Origin: an uncultured Prevotellaceae bacterium
Lineage (GTDB): Bacteria > Bacteroidota > Bacteroidia > Bacteroidales > Bacteroidaceae
NCBI GenBank assembly: GCA_945865175.1
Contig: CAMBDA010000017.1
Coordinates: forward strand, 1 to 63,055
Direction of reading: 5' to 3'
Length of the DNA stretch: 63,055 nucleotides
Positions 8,752 to 18,381 of this stretch are shown one piece after another. Below the pieces are notes generated by a model that searched no databases, had not been told where the DNA came from, and saw nothing but the letters and a program-made list of their open reading frames with translations. Every line of letters begins with the position of its first letter. Within the stretch, counting starts at the first letter, position 1. A program made the translations under genes and the position numbers.

Positions 8752-10254
8752 ATGAACAGAATTTGCGTTTTCTTGTCAGCTTGCCTGCTGATGGCCTCCA
8801 TGCCCTCAGATGCAAGGCTTCGTTCGTTGGTGCCTTCGCGTCCCTCCAAGGCCCCCGATTATTTTTCCAGTTGGAACACCCAGGGCTATTGTGCCAGTTA
8901 TGACGGCGCTGCGACCATCCGGCTGATGACCGAGCAGTCCATGTTCGGAGACGGTCGGCTGGAGGGATGGACACGGTTTTTCCCTTCTTTCCGCGAGGAT
9001 TTGCTGTTCCTGATGGATGATTCATGGGACATTCCCTGTGGCACACACGAGGGCAACGAACGGTACATGGGTGAGTGCAGACTGGATCCTGGCCGTTTCC
9101 CGACCTGTACGGGCACACCCGTAGAACGACTCAGAAAACTGGTGAAGAAGACAAAGGATGCGGGATGGAAAGGGCTGGCCGGATGGGTGGTGGCCCACGA
9201 GTCATCAGCGGCTCCTGATAGGGAAGACCGTGAGGTCTACTGGACGACCCGTCTGCGCGAGAGTACTCAGGCCGGAATGAACTACTGGAAGGTAGATTAT
9301 GGCCGTGAACAGGACAATATCGAATGGAGGCGGATGCTGACACGGCTGGCCCGGGAGCATGCACCGAAGATAGTGTTGGAACATGCCTTCACCTATCCGG
9401 TAATCGAGGATTGCGACGTATTCCGTACGTACGACGTGGAGGTCGTAACCTCAGTCCCGGTTACCCTGCAGCGTGTGGTGCGCTTGCTCAAGTACCAGAC
9501 CCATCCCGGCAATCTGGGTCTCATCAACTGTGAGGACGAGCCTTTGATTGCGGTGGGACTCGGGTGTGTCATCGGTGTGATGCGTCATCCCGTCAATCTC
9601 CCGCTTCCCAACGGCCAGGCCGACCATGTCTTTCCTGCTGCGGCACGCAATCTGAAGGCGCGACTGGACGAGGTGGACCGTGCACTGAAGTGGCACCGTA
9701 TTGCCGAGCCCTTTGCGGTGGACAATGATGCCAATATCGACACCTGCCAGCTAACCGACCGCTGGCTTCTGGCAGAACGTGAAACTTGGGTGCCCGGCCG
9801 TCGCCCTGGCGACATTTTGACCGAGCGTGCGCCTGCCCGCATCTCGCGGTGTATGCCTTTGCCTCAGGTGGAGTGTGCGGGTGAGCCGCCATATGTGCTG
9901 GCAAGCAGGTACCCCAATGGCTCTGTGGCAGTAGCCACACTGGAGCGGTTGGACCATCGCACTTGGGGAACGCCCTTGGCAAAGGTGTCTGTTGAGGTGG
10001 AAAATGTGAAGGCCCTCATTGGTGTCTTTGGCGATTATCAGGAACTCATCATCACCTACCCCCGTCCGTTGAAGGCCAAGGCGCGCATCCTGGCGCAGGA
10101 CCTTCGGGGAAAGTGTCCGGTAGACATATCCTCCCGCGTGCGGATAGAAGGAAACAGGCTTATTCTCCCTGGTACGCTGATTCATGAGGTGGGTACCATG
10201 GATGGTAGTTCTGGCGACGTGTCCGCCCCCGGCCTTGTGCTCTGCATCAAATAG
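8752..10254 (+). CDS. Exported TIM-barrel glycosidase, alpha-galactosidase-like (GH27/36 clan)
   Basis: 500 aa with a signal peptide (MNRICVFLSACLLMASMPSDA). The segment MNYWKVDYG near residue 180 resembles the strand-4 nucleophile motif (KxDxG) of clan D glycosidases, and VLEHAFTYPVIEDCDVFRTYD follows like the next barrel strands. The last 150 residues look beta-rich. It is divergent from uxaB and has its own promoter. Activity on a galactosyl or related alpha-glycoside is inferred; the family assignment is tentative. Confidence 0.65.
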   Translation: MNRICVFLSACLLMASMPSDARLRSLVPSRPSKAPDYFSSWNTQGYCASYDGAATIRLMTEQSMFGDGRLEGWTRFFPSFREDLLFLMDDSWDIPCGTHEGNERYMGECRLDPGRFPTCTGTPVERLRKLVKKTKDAGWKGLAGWVVAHESSAAPDREDREVYWTTRLRESTQAGMNYWKVDYGREQDNIEWRRMLTRLAREHAPKIVLEHAFTYPVIEDCDVFRTYDVEVVTSVPVTLQRVVRLLKYQTHPGNLGLINCEDEPLIAVGLGCVIGVMRHPVNLPLPNGQADHVFPAAARNLKARLDEVDRALKWHRIAEPFAVDNDANIDTCQLTDRWLLAERETWVPGRRPGDILTERAPARISRCMPLPQVECAGEPPYVLASRYPNGSVAVATLERLDHRTWGTPLAKVSVEVENVKALIGVFGDYQELIITYPRPLKAKARILAQDLRGKCPVDISSRVRIEGNRLILPGTLIHEVGTMDGSSGDVSAPGLVLCIK

Positions 10255-10290
10255 TGTGTGGCGTTTTTGGGGGGCTTGCTGGTGAGGATG

Positions 10291-11652
10291 TCAGTCCCCT
10301 ACCAGAATGCCGCACAGGCGGTCCTGGAAGTTGCGCGACTCATAGACGGGCGTGTCCTCATGGATGATGGAGAAGGCATACCAATGGCCGTCGTTACCCA
10401 GGCAATAGCCGCTGAGCGAGGAAACGCCTTTGGTGGTGAGCGTGCCTGTCTTGCAGAACACCTTGTTGTGGAAGCGTGCCGAGCGCATGCGCCCCATCAG
10501 CGAGCCACTGCGCGGAGAGGACGGTGAAGCCAGGGCTTCGTCCAGCAGTATGTGGCGGATGGAGGCGTCTGTCCAGGCCCAGGTGAGCAGTTGGGTGAGG
10601 AAACGTGTTGTGAGCCTGTTTTGGGGCGACAGGCCGCTGCCGTCCATCACCACCAGATGGCAGGTGTCTGTGTCCAGCTGGTGGTGGATGAAGGAGAGCA
10701 TCACGGTGGCAGGGTCGGCATCGGGGCCTGCCCAGCGCGAGAGAGCGTGAGCAGTGTGGTGGAATACGGCTTCTGCCTTGGTGTTGCTGCTGTAGATGAG
10801 CATGGGAGCCACCACCTCTCTCAGGCTGTGGCGCACACGTGACAGCGTGACAGTGTGGGGATTGGCGTGAATCTGGTTGAGCACCATCCGATAGGAAGCG
10901 GGATAGGTTTCCTGCTCGATGCCCAGCAGGAGGGGATGAGACAGCAATGCGTTTTTTTGGAAAGAGATGCCTGCAGCGGAAAGGGCCTGCATGAATTCCC
11001 GTTTCACACGGGCCCGCCCCTTCATCAGCAGCGGCACCTTGCTGTAGGGGATGTCCCAGGGCATGGCTGTGGGATGCTGGCGCAATGTGTCCATACGTGC
11101 CAGATCGAAGACGATGTCGCCCACGATGGTGTGGATTCCCTTTTCCTGCAGTGCATCCATCATGGGCGTGAACGACTCGATGAGCGGGTCGTCGTCCATC
11201 TCCACCACCAGTGTCCCCGTGAGTACGCCTTTGTCTACAGCTCCATTGGAGAGCAGTTTGCTCTCGTAATAATGGCCGCAGCCCAATATGCGGAGCGAGG
11301 CAATGGCCGTGAGCAACTTCATGCACGAGGCGGGAATCATGGAGGCCCCTTCGTGGTGGCCGTATACCATGGCCTGCTCGGTGAGGTCGTACACGCAGAT
11401 GCCCAGCCGCGATGTGTCGATGCGGAGGGGGGTGTCCACCAGCTTCTGGATGCGCTGGGCCATGGCGGGATTGGTGAACAGCGAGTCGTGAAACACGTAT
11501 GTGGTATCGGGGACTGATGCCTCTTCCGGCACGTCTCCTCCGGTGCAGAATCCCACCATCAGCGACACCATAGCCACAAATCCTATGACAAATCCCGTGC
11601 AGCCGATGCGCACGCTTTTCTTGAGTCGTCTTTTCTTCTTTTTCTTGGTCAT
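10291..11652 (-). CDS. dacB: D-alanyl-D-alanine carboxypeptidase/endopeptidase (PBP4 family)
   Basis: 453 aa, class C penicillin-binding protein that trims or opens peptidoglycan peptide crosslinks in the periplasm. The SxxK motif is SCMK at residues 109-112, SxN is YSSN near 295, and KTG occurs in FCKTGTLTTKG near 415. A single N-terminal membrane segment (GFVIGFVAMVSLMVGF) follows a very basic KKKKKRR stretch. It lies 41 bases downstream of the ccsBA gene on the same strand, probably as the last gene of that operon. Confidence 0.93.
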   Translation of the reverse strand: MTKKKKKRRLKKSVRIGCTGFVIGFVAMVSLMVGFCTGGDVPEEASVPDTTYVFHDSLFTNPAMAQRIQKLVDTPLRIDTSRLGICVYDLTEQAMVYGHHEGASMIPASCMKLLTAIASLRILGCGHYYESKLLSNGAVDKGVLTGTLVVEMDDDPLIESFTPMMDALQEKGIHTIVGDIVFDLARMDTLRQHPTAMPWDIPYSKVPLLMKGRARVKREFMQALSAAGISFQKNALLSHPLLLGIEQETYPASYRMVLNQIHANPHTVTLSRVRHSLREVVAPMLIYSSNTKAEAVFHHTAHALSRWAGPDADPATVMLSFIHHQLDTDTCHLVVMDGSGLSPQNRLTTRFLTQLLTWAWTDASIRHILLDEALASPSSPRSGSLMGRMRSARFHNKVFCKTGTLTTKGVSSLSGYCLGNDGHWYAFSIIHEDTPVYESRNFQDRLCGILVGD

Positions 11653-11693
11653 TGCTGATTACATGATGCGTTTGTCGTCCACCCTTTTGCTGG

Positions 11694-13595
11694 TCAATTG
11701 TAGCTGTGCATTCCGCCCAGCAGATGGTTCACTCCCCAGTAGGTCATGGCCAGGCAACAAAGGGCTACCACCGAATAGATGCGGTATGCCCTGTCGCTTT
11801 TCAGCCAGGGTATGCTCTGCGTGTGGAGCGGGAGCGAATAGACCAGCATGGTCACCAGTGCCCACGACTCTTTGGGGTCCCAGCTCCAATAGGAGCCCCA
11901 CGACACATTTGCCCATACGGCTCCCAGGAAGATGCCGACGGCCAGCAAGAATACGGCGGTCTTGAGCATGCGCCGGTCGATGATGGAGAGCACCAGCATG
12001 GCATAGCTGAGCATGATGATGCTCACGTGGGCACTGAGCCAGGGCGAATGGAGAACGGGCACCAGTGGGGTGATGCAGGGATCTGTCTCGCCCAGATGGG
12101 CCACCAGCAGCACAAAGGCGGCAGGGAGCAGCGCTCCGGTTTCCCGCCGTAGCGAGGGCACAGCAATGCGGAGCGATAGGATGCACAGTGCCACAAAGAC
12201 CATTGTCTCATAGCTATTGGCCAATGGAATGCGTGCGGCAATGTACCATCTGAGTACAAACGAGACAGCCAGGAACAGCCACAGCAGTATGCTGCCGGCA
12301 TGAACCAGACGGAAGAGCGATGTGTGGCGGGATTGCACGAAGCGGATGCGGGCATAGGCACAGATACCGCTCGCTACCACCAGCACGAAGCAGGCAATCA
12401 TGCTCCACAGCGTCCAGTCGATTCGGTTGTAGAACAACTCGGCACGGATGCGCGTAGGGCTCGCGGGCTCCACACCTTCAGGTAACGGTTTCACCAGCGA
12501 TCCTTGCATCAGCATCAGGATGAGGCCCACTTTCTCATCGGTGCGTGCATCGGTGCCCAGTCCTTTTAACTGGGGGGGCATGGTGGAATAGTCGATATAG
12601 TCGTTGAGGCAACCGTATCCGCCGTCGGTCAGCTTGATGATGGGCTGTGAAGCCCACTGCTGCGGGTCCATCTGCCATGAGGTGACCACCTGCATGGGTG
12701 AGAGTCCACGGTAGGTGCGGTGCCCGTAGATCTTGAGCAGAAACTCCTGTGCCATGGTGCCCATGGGCGCCACGCGGTCGTTCCATATCACCTGTTCCTG
12801 CTCCATCATGAGCAATCTGCTCTGGGGAAGGGTGGGCAGCGGATCAGCTTTTGCCGGCAGGCCCATCATCAGCAGTGCCATTATGCAGCCCGCCGTTTTG
12901 CGCCGGTTTTGCAGTCTCCTTATCCAGGGTACATCAGCCAACAGGCTGCACATCATGCTCAGTGCCAGCATCAGGTAGCCGGCATAGGTGAGGCCTGTGC
13001 CCCAGGGGTCGTAGTTCACCTTGAGTACAGTGCCTTGCAGGTCGGGGTCATAGCTGCTCTGGTAGAGGCGGTAGCCCTGCACCTCGGCAATGCGGTTCAT
13101 GGAGATGACGTAGACACTGTCCTGGATGCGCACATGGCTCACATAGTCCTGCGGTGCCTCTGTGCCGGGATAGTGGAGGATATAAAAACTATCCAGCCTG
13201 GCCGTGAAGGGGAGACTGGATGCTGCACTGTTGTCGCGTGCGTAATGGGAAGAAGGAACGCCCTGTCTCAGGTGGAGATAGCCCCTGCGCGCGGTCAGTG
13301 CCGTGAGTAATGCCCCGCAGAGTATCATCAGGAAAGACAAATGAAGGGCAAGAGTGGCGGGGCGTTTCCATATATTCAGTCGCAGCATCACACGTACCCC
13401 CAATGCGGCCAGTATCACCCACAGGGCTGTGAACCAGACAGAGCCATACACAGCGCGATGGGCTGCAGCTGTGCCCCACACCTCCTCCACAAGGGTGGCG
13501 GCGGCTATGGCTACGGCCAGCACCATCAGCAGGACAAACGGCCACAGGCGGAGCTTCTGCCATGGCGACGAAGAACGAGCGGGCGTCTGTGTCAT
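11694..13595 (-). CDS. ccsA: Fused ResB-CcsA cytochrome c biogenesis protein (CcsBA, system II)
   Basis: 633 aa. It exports haem and ligates it to CxxCH motifs of c-type cytochromes. The N-terminal half is ResB-like: membrane segments, then a long periplasmic region with NRIAEVQGYRLYQSSYDP. The C-terminal half is CcsA-like, with the haem-handling segment SYWSWDPKESWA and candidate haem-ligand histidines in PVLHSPWLSAH and SLPLHTQS. The start at 13595 (MTQTPARSS) overlaps the stop of the upstream gene as TGATG; the longer ORF would add 16 residues inside that gene. The neighbouring operon encodes the likely clients. Confidence 0.9.
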   Translation of the reverse strand: MTQTPARSSSPWQKLRLWPFVLLMVLAVAIAAATLVEEVWGTAAAHRAVYGSVWFTALWVILAALGVRVMLRLNIWKRPATLALHLSFLMILCGALLTALTARRGYLHLRQGVPSSHYARDNSAASSLPFTARLDSFYILHYPGTEAPQDYVSHVRIQDSVYVISMNRIAEVQGYRLYQSSYDPDLQGTVLKVNYDPWGTGLTYAGYLMLALSMMCSLLADVPWIRRLQNRRKTAGCIMALLMMGLPAKADPLPTLPQSRLLMMEQEQVIWNDRVAPMGTMAQEFLLKIYGHRTYRGLSPMQVVTSWQMDPQQWASQPIIKLTDGGYGCLNDYIDYSTMPPQLKGLGTDARTDEKVGLILMLMQGSLVKPLPEGVEPASPTRIRAELFYNRIDWTLWSMIACFVLVVASGICAYARIRFVQSRHTSLFRLVHAGSILLWLFLAVSFVLRWYIAARIPLANSYETMVFVALCILSLRIAVPSLRRETGALLPAAFVLLVAHLGETDPCITPLVPVLHSPWLSAHVSIIMLSYAMLVLSIIDRRMLKTAVFLLAVGIFLGAVWANVSWGSYWSWDPKESWALVTMLVYSLPLHTQSIPWLKSDRAYRIYSVVALCCLAMTYWGVNHLLGGMHSYN

Positions 13596-14734
13596 CAGAA
13601 ATCGTGGTATTGGGGACAATGTGAGGGCAGCACGGCCACACATTCCATTTCAATCAGCCATGTGGGCCTGCACACGGGTGCCAGGGTGAACACGGTGGGG
13701 ATGTGGGGGAAGCGTTCGCTGAAAAGGCGTTTTACCGTCTCGTAGTCGGCCGTGTCGCGCAGGTACACGATAATCTGCATCACGTCCTGGAATCCCGCGC
13801 CGCCTTCCTGAAGCAGGGCTTCCACGTTTTCCCACATGCGATGGGTCTGGCCCAGTATGTCACCCACATGCACCACGTTGCCCTGGTTGTCGATGCTGGC
13901 CGTGCCGGAGATGTACACATGCCGGCGGTCGCCAAACTGCAGGACTGTGCCTCGCTCGAAGGTGACGCCATATTCGATGGTGGGGTTGAGGTGGGTGGTG
14001 GCGTGGAGGTATTGCAACTGGTCGGGCTGGAAACCCAAGAGTGCGTATGCTCCCATCTGCACCAGGGCGCGGGTGTCGGCCGGAATGCCTCCGATGCCCG
14101 TGCTGGCGATATAGTGGGTATGCGGATTGAGCCCCTGCTGCAGGAAGTTCTCCCTGCGTGCTTTCACCAGTCCGGCATACTGGGTGTCCACGTCCCGCAC
14201 AAAGAACCAGGTGCGGATGCAGTGGTCGGCCAGCGTAGCACCCATGGCATGGAGCATCTCTTCGTATTCGATGAGCAGGCTTTCGGTCTGCCATGCGCTG
14301 TCGCCCTTGTGCTGGTGCATGCCCATTTTCCATAGGTGTTTGTAGCCGTTGTGGCGCACACAGATGAGGCCGTTTTCATTGGCTGCCTCTGTGCCCCGCT
14401 GCAGATACAGCCACACGGCAATCTTGCTGCCGTCGAGCGGCTGTTGCTGGATGATGCTCACGGCCACCTCCGTTTCGGTGCGCATGAGCGGCTGCTGGTT
14501 GGCGCTGTCCGAGAGGAAGTAGCGCTTCATGATGTAGTGGGCACCTGTGTGCTCTGTCATGGCCAGTATGCGCTCTTCGGCGGCATACACGCGTGCCAGT
14601 TGCGTTGCGAACAGGTCGTCTTGCGGAGCCACATGCAGCATGATGTGCCATTCGGCCACACCGCTGGCAGGGACGAAGGCCGCCTCCTCCATTTCTATGC
14701 CCAAATCTTCCAAATATTTGTTCTGAAATGTCAT
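13595..14734 (-). CDS. Double RidA/YjgF-domain protein
   Basis: 379 aa with two RidA-like domains. The second (GDRRHVYISGTASIDNQGNVVHVGDILGQTHRMWENVEALL, continuing to VIVYLRD-type sequence) is the more canonical. Tandem-RidA architecture is also found in FkbO/Hyg5 chorismatases, so chorismate chemistry is possible but unproven. The start is set at 14734 because a consensus TATCTTTG promoter element lies inside the longer ORF from 14767. The stop overlaps the ccsBA start as TGATG, so it heads this operon. Confidence 0.75.
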   Translation of the reverse strand: MTFQNKYLEDLGIEMEEAAFVPASGVAEWHIMLHVAPQDDLFATQLARVYAAEERILAMTEHTGAHYIMKRYFLSDSANQQPLMRTETEVAVSIIQQQPLDGSKIAVWLYLQRGTEAANENGLICVRHNGYKHLWKMGMHQHKGDSAWQTESLLIEYEEMLHAMGATLADHCIRTWFFVRDVDTQYAGLVKARRENFLQQGLNPHTHYIASTGIGGIPADTRALVQMGAYALLGFQPDQLQYLHATTHLNPTIEYGVTFERGTVLQFGDRRHVYISGTASIDNQGNVVHVGDILGQTHRMWENVEALLQEGGAGFQDVMQIIVYLRDTADYETVKRLFSERFPHIPTVFTLAPVCRPTWLIEMECVAVLPSHCPQYHDF

Positions 14735-14754
14735 CTTTTGTTCATTTGTGGGTG

Positions 14755-14762
14755 CAAAGATA
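14755..14762 (-). promoter_or_regulatory. -7 promoter element TATCTTTG that fixes the double-RidA start
   Basis: Minus-strand TATCTTTG followed by CACC, 21 bases before the ATG at 14734 and inside the upstream extension of the ORF, so the extension is unlikely to be translated. Confidence 0.65.
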
Positions 14763-14803
14763 GTCATTTTTAGCCTATCATGCCCGAAATTACGTTGATT
14801 TTT

Positions 14804-15538
14804 TTACCTTTTCAGGTTTGTAATCCACCGGTCAAGCAGTTGGCGCACCTCCAGAAGGTTGCTTTTGAACTGGCTGCTCACCAGGTCGGTGTGATTGAAC
14901 CCCACTGCCGTACTGCCGTCCTCGCCTATCACCTGATGGAGCAGGCTTTCCTGTGGATGGCCGGCTTTTACGCGTAGCATCTGCGGATGCACGGTGGAGT
15001 ACACGCCCACAAGGTTCGGCAGGCTGTGGCCCGCTTCCAGGTTGAGGCGGGCTGCCTGGTGGCTGGTGGCATGGCATTGGATGCACGCCTTGTCGAAGAT
15101 GCCGTATTGGATGCAGCCATAGAGGTCGAGCTGGAGGGTGTCCAGGTCCAGCGTCAGCGTGTCGCCGTCGGCACAGGCGGACAGGTCCACGTCGGCCAGG
15201 GTGAGGATGCGGTCTCTGAGCCGTCCGGCCAGCACCAGTGCCGCCGATTGGATGTGGTCATCCAGGTTGCCCAGGATGAGGTCCATCGCTGTGCCGTCGG
15301 GTGTGGAGGCGGGGATGGTGCGCTGTACGGAGGCATATTGCTTGTCGTCGGCGTATGCAGCCAGAGCCACACTCAGGTCCTTGTCCAGCTGGTCGGCACC
15401 GCTGACCACCATGCGCAGCCTCACGGCCCTGCCCGATTCCGTCACGCTGTAACCTTGCTCCACGATGTCGCCGCTGTCGCACGAAACGCAGAGCATCAGC
15501 AGAAAAAGAGTTCCTGGGAGAAAATGTCGGATATTCAT
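14804..15538 (-). CDS. Mono-haem c-type cytochrome-like lipoprotein
   Basis: 244 aa. A lipoprotein signal ends at VSC (Cys20). A single CxxCH haem motif, CIQCH, is at residues 152-156, followed by a C-terminal segment with several Met and His that could supply the distal ligand (HPQMLRVKAGHPQESLLHQV). It is probably attached to the envelope and moves electrons. It lies 15 bases after the second porin gene as the last gene of a five-gene operon with a di-haem oxidoreductase. No named family is recognised with confidence. Confidence 0.7.
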   Translation of the reverse strand: MNIRHFLPGTLFLLMLCVSCDSGDIVEQGYSVTESGRAVRLRMVVSGADQLDKDLSVALAAYADDKQYASVQRTIPASTPDGTAMDLILGNLDDHIQSAALVLAGRLRDRILTLADVDLSACADGDTLTLDLDTLQLDLYGCIQYGIFDKACIQCHATSHQAARLNLEAGHSLPNLVGVYSTVHPQMLRVKAGHPQESLLHQVIGEDGSTAVGFNHTDLVSSQFKSNLLEVRQLLDRWITNLKR

Positions 15539-15553
15539 GACGGTGTGCCTCCC

Positions 15554-16798
15554 CTAGAATGAATATTGTAGTTTCACCACTCCGCTGTGGGTGGCCAGGC
15601 CCAGGTCGTCGTTGTCGCGGTCGAGCTGGGTGCTGTGGCCATAGCGGCCTGTGAACTGGTACATGGCCGAGAGTTTCAGTCTGCATGGATTCACGTAGTA
15701 GTTGACCACTGCTGCGGGCATGTTCAGGAATCCGTCGCGTCCTGTCCCGTTGCGGTCCATAAAGTCATACCGTGCCCCCACCTGCAACCTTGGGGTACAG
15801 AAATACCCCACCTGCCCATAGGCACCCCAGTAGTTGTACGTCTCGCTGATTTTCTGCCTTTTGGTGAATCCCACGTGCATCCAGTAGCCTTCGGCTGCCA
15901 CATACCACCGCCCCTTTAGCATGGAAAATTCTGCGGCCAGACGTCCGTCGTTAGTGCTCTCGTTTTCGCTCTCCACGTTCAGGCTTCCGCTGAGGCCGAA
16001 GATCAGACTGCGCTGGTGCAGCATGTGCGGATTGCCCTGTGTGGCCGGCATTTTCCCCCAGGGCATGAAGGTGAGGCGTGCCCCGTAGAGCAGTGAAGGG
16101 ATGTGCCAGTCGTCGCTGAGCGTCTTGGTGGCAGTGTTGATGCTGCTGCCCGTGCCGTTCCAGAGCCCCACCTCATAGCCCATGAGCCAGCGGGATGTGT
16201 GGGGGGCACCGATGGGGGCGATGCCATGGAATTGCACACCCAGGTCGAAACCCGTGGCGATGGCGGGCGTGACGGCGTTCAGCGAGTGGGGCATGATGCA
16301 GGAGGCGGAGAGCGAGGTGGGGACCGAAGGGAAAAGCGTCTCGCCCAGTGTGGTGAGGTAGGCGTGGGTGAAGGGTGTCTTGAACTTGCCCACACGGAAG
16401 CGTGCGCTGGGACGCAGGCGGTAGTCAATCCATGCCTGCTGCAGAATGTTGCCGCCCGTGGCCGCTGCGTTCACACACAGGTTGTAGTCGAGCCGCCCGA
16501 AAGTGGTTCCTGTGAAGCCGATGATGGCATAGGGGATGGAGAATCCGCTGTTGGCCACGTTGTCCTGGTTGTAGGCCTTGTCGAGCCCCTCGTCGTCATA
16601 GTAGTGGTAACTGCCCTGCGACTGCAGGAAGAGGTAGGGCTTGAACACAAAGCTGCTGTCGCGGCTTTGCAGGGTGAATCCCCGGTTGTTGGCAATGCCC
16701 AGCACACCGTTGTCCATGTCGATGTGCCGGCTTTCTGTCGTTTGGGCAGCCAGGATGCCCGGAATGGCCAATATGGTCGTGAGAAGAAAATGTTTCAT
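15554..16798 (-). CDS. Outer-membrane porin (OprO/OprP-like)
   Basis: 414 aa with a signal peptide (LTTILAIPGILAAQ). It has alternating beta-strand sequence throughout and ends in KLQYSF, a C-terminal Phe typical of outer-membrane barrels. Segments such as LDYNLCVNAAATGGNILQQA and PSARFRVGKFKTPF match phosphate-selective porin-type barrels. It lies between the di-haem oxidoreductase and the haem lipoprotein on the same strand. It may pass the operon's ionic substrate; the substrate is unknown. Confidence 0.78.
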   Translation of the reverse strand: MKHFLLTTILAIPGILAAQTTESRHIDMDNGVLGIANNRGFTLQSRDSSFVFKPYLFLQSQGSYHYYDDEGLDKAYNQDNVANSGFSIPYAIIGFTGTTFGRLDYNLCVNAAATGGNILQQAWIDYRLRPSARFRVGKFKTPFTHAYLTTLGETLFPSVPTSLSASCIMPHSLNAVTPAIATGFDLGVQFHGIAPIGAPHTSRWLMGYEVGLWNGTGSSINTATKTLSDDWHIPSLLYGARLTFMPWGKMPATQGNPHMLHQRSLIFGLSGSLNVESENESTNDGRLAAEFSMLKGRWYVAAEGYWMHVGFTKRQKISETYNYWGAYGQVGYFCTPRLQVGARYDFMDRNGTGRDGFLNMPAAVVNYYVNPCRLKLSAMYQFTGRYGHSTQLDRDNDDLGLATHSGVVKLQYSF

Positions 16799-16838
16799 TT
16801 GTGGTTTTGATTGAAAATGGGATTGATATGAGATGGAA

Positions 16839-18368
16839 TCAGAGACTCTCCAGAAACTTCACCAGTGCCGAGCGGTCCTCCTTGTGCATGCCGGCAAAGA
16901 GGTTCTTGCTGGCCTCCCCCTCGCCGCCGTGCCACATGATGGCCTCCACAAAGTTGCGGGCACGGCCGTCGTGGAGCAGATAGGTGTGGGCGTTCACCTT
17001 CTCCTGCAGACCCACGCCCCAGAGCGGGGTGGTGCGCCACTCGTTGCCTCTGGCCAGCCCACTCACATAGTTGTCGTTGAGCCCCACACCCATGATTTCC
17101 GAGCCCATGTCGTGGAGCAGAAAGTCGCTGTAGGGGTGGATGGTCTGGTTGCCCAGCCAAGGTAGTTCGGTGCCGTTGAGCAGGGTGGCGCCTCGCGGGC
17201 GTGTGTGCAGAGTAGTAGTGTGGCAGAGGTGGCATTTGGCTTCGTGGAATCGCTGTTCGCCGATGGCCACCAGCTGGCGTTCGGTGAGGGTCTGTCCCTT
17301 GTAGGTGACGGCCGTTTGTGTGCTCCCCAGTCGTCGGGCGGGCACACCCAGTGCGTGCAAGTAGTAGTCCACGTTCTCCATGTCCTCGGTGCTCACGTCC
17401 AGCCGGTCGTACAGCAGCCCCATCATCGATCCTTCCTGCATCTGCAATTGCCCTTCGCAGATTTCCTCGGGGTAGCGGCTGTTGGTGCATCCCATGTCGC
17501 TCGAGAATCCCAGTTCCACGGTCAGGTCGGCATGCTGGGCCTTGTTGCCCGAAAGGCCCACCTGCATGATACCCCTTTCGGTGATGTAGTTGCATCGTCC
17601 GCTGATGCCATACTCGGGATAGTTGCTGCGTGCGGCCAGCGCCTCTATCTCATTGCGGTCGATGGCCATCATCTGACCCAGCCCCACATGGCGCAGGGGA
17701 ATGCGCACCGAACAGAACAAGTCTTCGGGCTGGATGGGCGAGGATGTGCCGTCGTAGGGCGCATACCATTGGGTGATGCGGTATTCAGGCCATACCAGGC
17801 TGTAGGGCTCGCCGTCCGGGAAGGTGAATTGTTCTTCGTGCCAGCGGCATTCCAGCTTGCCCTCGGCCTGTACGCCGTAGATGGCCTGGTCGTGAAGCAC
17901 GCGCCCGTATTGCTGGAAGAAGGCACCGTTGCGTCGGGTGATGTACACCAGCATGGCACTGAAACCGTAGGTGCCGGAGCCGTACACGGGCGTGCCGTCG
18001 GCATCGGTGCCCGTCTGGGTCCACAGGGCGGGCTTGGTGCGGCCGGCATTGCGGTGGCACGAGCCGCAGCTGTACCCTGCATACACCGGCCCCAGCCCGT
18101 CGCCCTGTGTGCGTGCGTCATCGTAGAGTCCGTCACCGCGGATGAACCGACGGGAGGCGGTGGCCGAAGCAGATACCCAGGAAGCCTCGGTGTCGTAGGC
18201 AAAGCTGGAATTGATGAAGACAGTGCTGGTGCCGGCCGAAAGGGCATACTGCTCAGGCACGTCTATCTCCACGACATCCAGTCCATCCGCGTCTTCACAG
18301 GCAGTGGCCAGAAGCAGCCCGGCCAGAAGTAGTCCGGCCAGGTGCGTGTAGTCTTTTCTTATGCCCAT
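16839..18368 (-). CDS. Di-haem oxidoreductase / putative peroxidase (COG3488-type)
   Basis: 509 aa lipoprotein (signal GLLLAGLLLATAC, Cys24). Two CxxCH haem-attachment motifs: CGSCH at residues 101-105 and CHLCH at 379-383. The C-terminal domain has HDGRARNFVEAIMWHGGE, characteristic of this family often annotated as thiol oxidoreductase. The start at 18368 (MGIRKDY) lies 13 bases after the imelysin stop; the longer ORF overlaps that gene. Pairing with imelysin is a recurrent arrangement in iron-related operons. Peroxidase or ferric/ferrous redox activity is inferred. Confidence 0.85.
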   Translation of the reverse strand: MGIRKDYTHLAGLLLAGLLLATACEDADGLDVVEIDVPEQYALSAGTSTVFINSSFAYDTEASWVSASATASRRFIRGDGLYDDARTQGDGLGPVYAGYSCGSCHRNAGRTKPALWTQTGTDADGTPVYGSGTYGFSAMLVYITRRNGAFFQQYGRVLHDQAIYGVQAEGKLECRWHEEQFTFPDGEPYSLVWPEYRITQWYAPYDGTSSPIQPEDLFCSVRIPLRHVGLGQMMAIDRNEIEALAARSNYPEYGISGRCNYITERGIMQVGLSGNKAQHADLTVELGFSSDMGCTNSRYPEEICEGQLQMQEGSMMGLLYDRLDVSTEDMENVDYYLHALGVPARRLGSTQTAVTYKGQTLTERQLVAIGEQRFHEAKCHLCHTTTLHTRPRGATLLNGTELPWLGNQTIHPYSDFLLHDMGSEIMGVGLNDNYVSGLARGNEWRTTPLWGVGLQEKVNAHTYLLHDGRARNFVEAIMWHGGEGEASKNLFAGMHKEDRSALVKFLESL

Positions 18369-18381
18369 GACAGTTGCTCCA

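Noticed and set aside
3790..10254. Classical polysaccharide utilisation locus
   Set aside because: No SusC/SusD pair, hybrid two-component system or ECF sigma pair accompanies the glycosidases.
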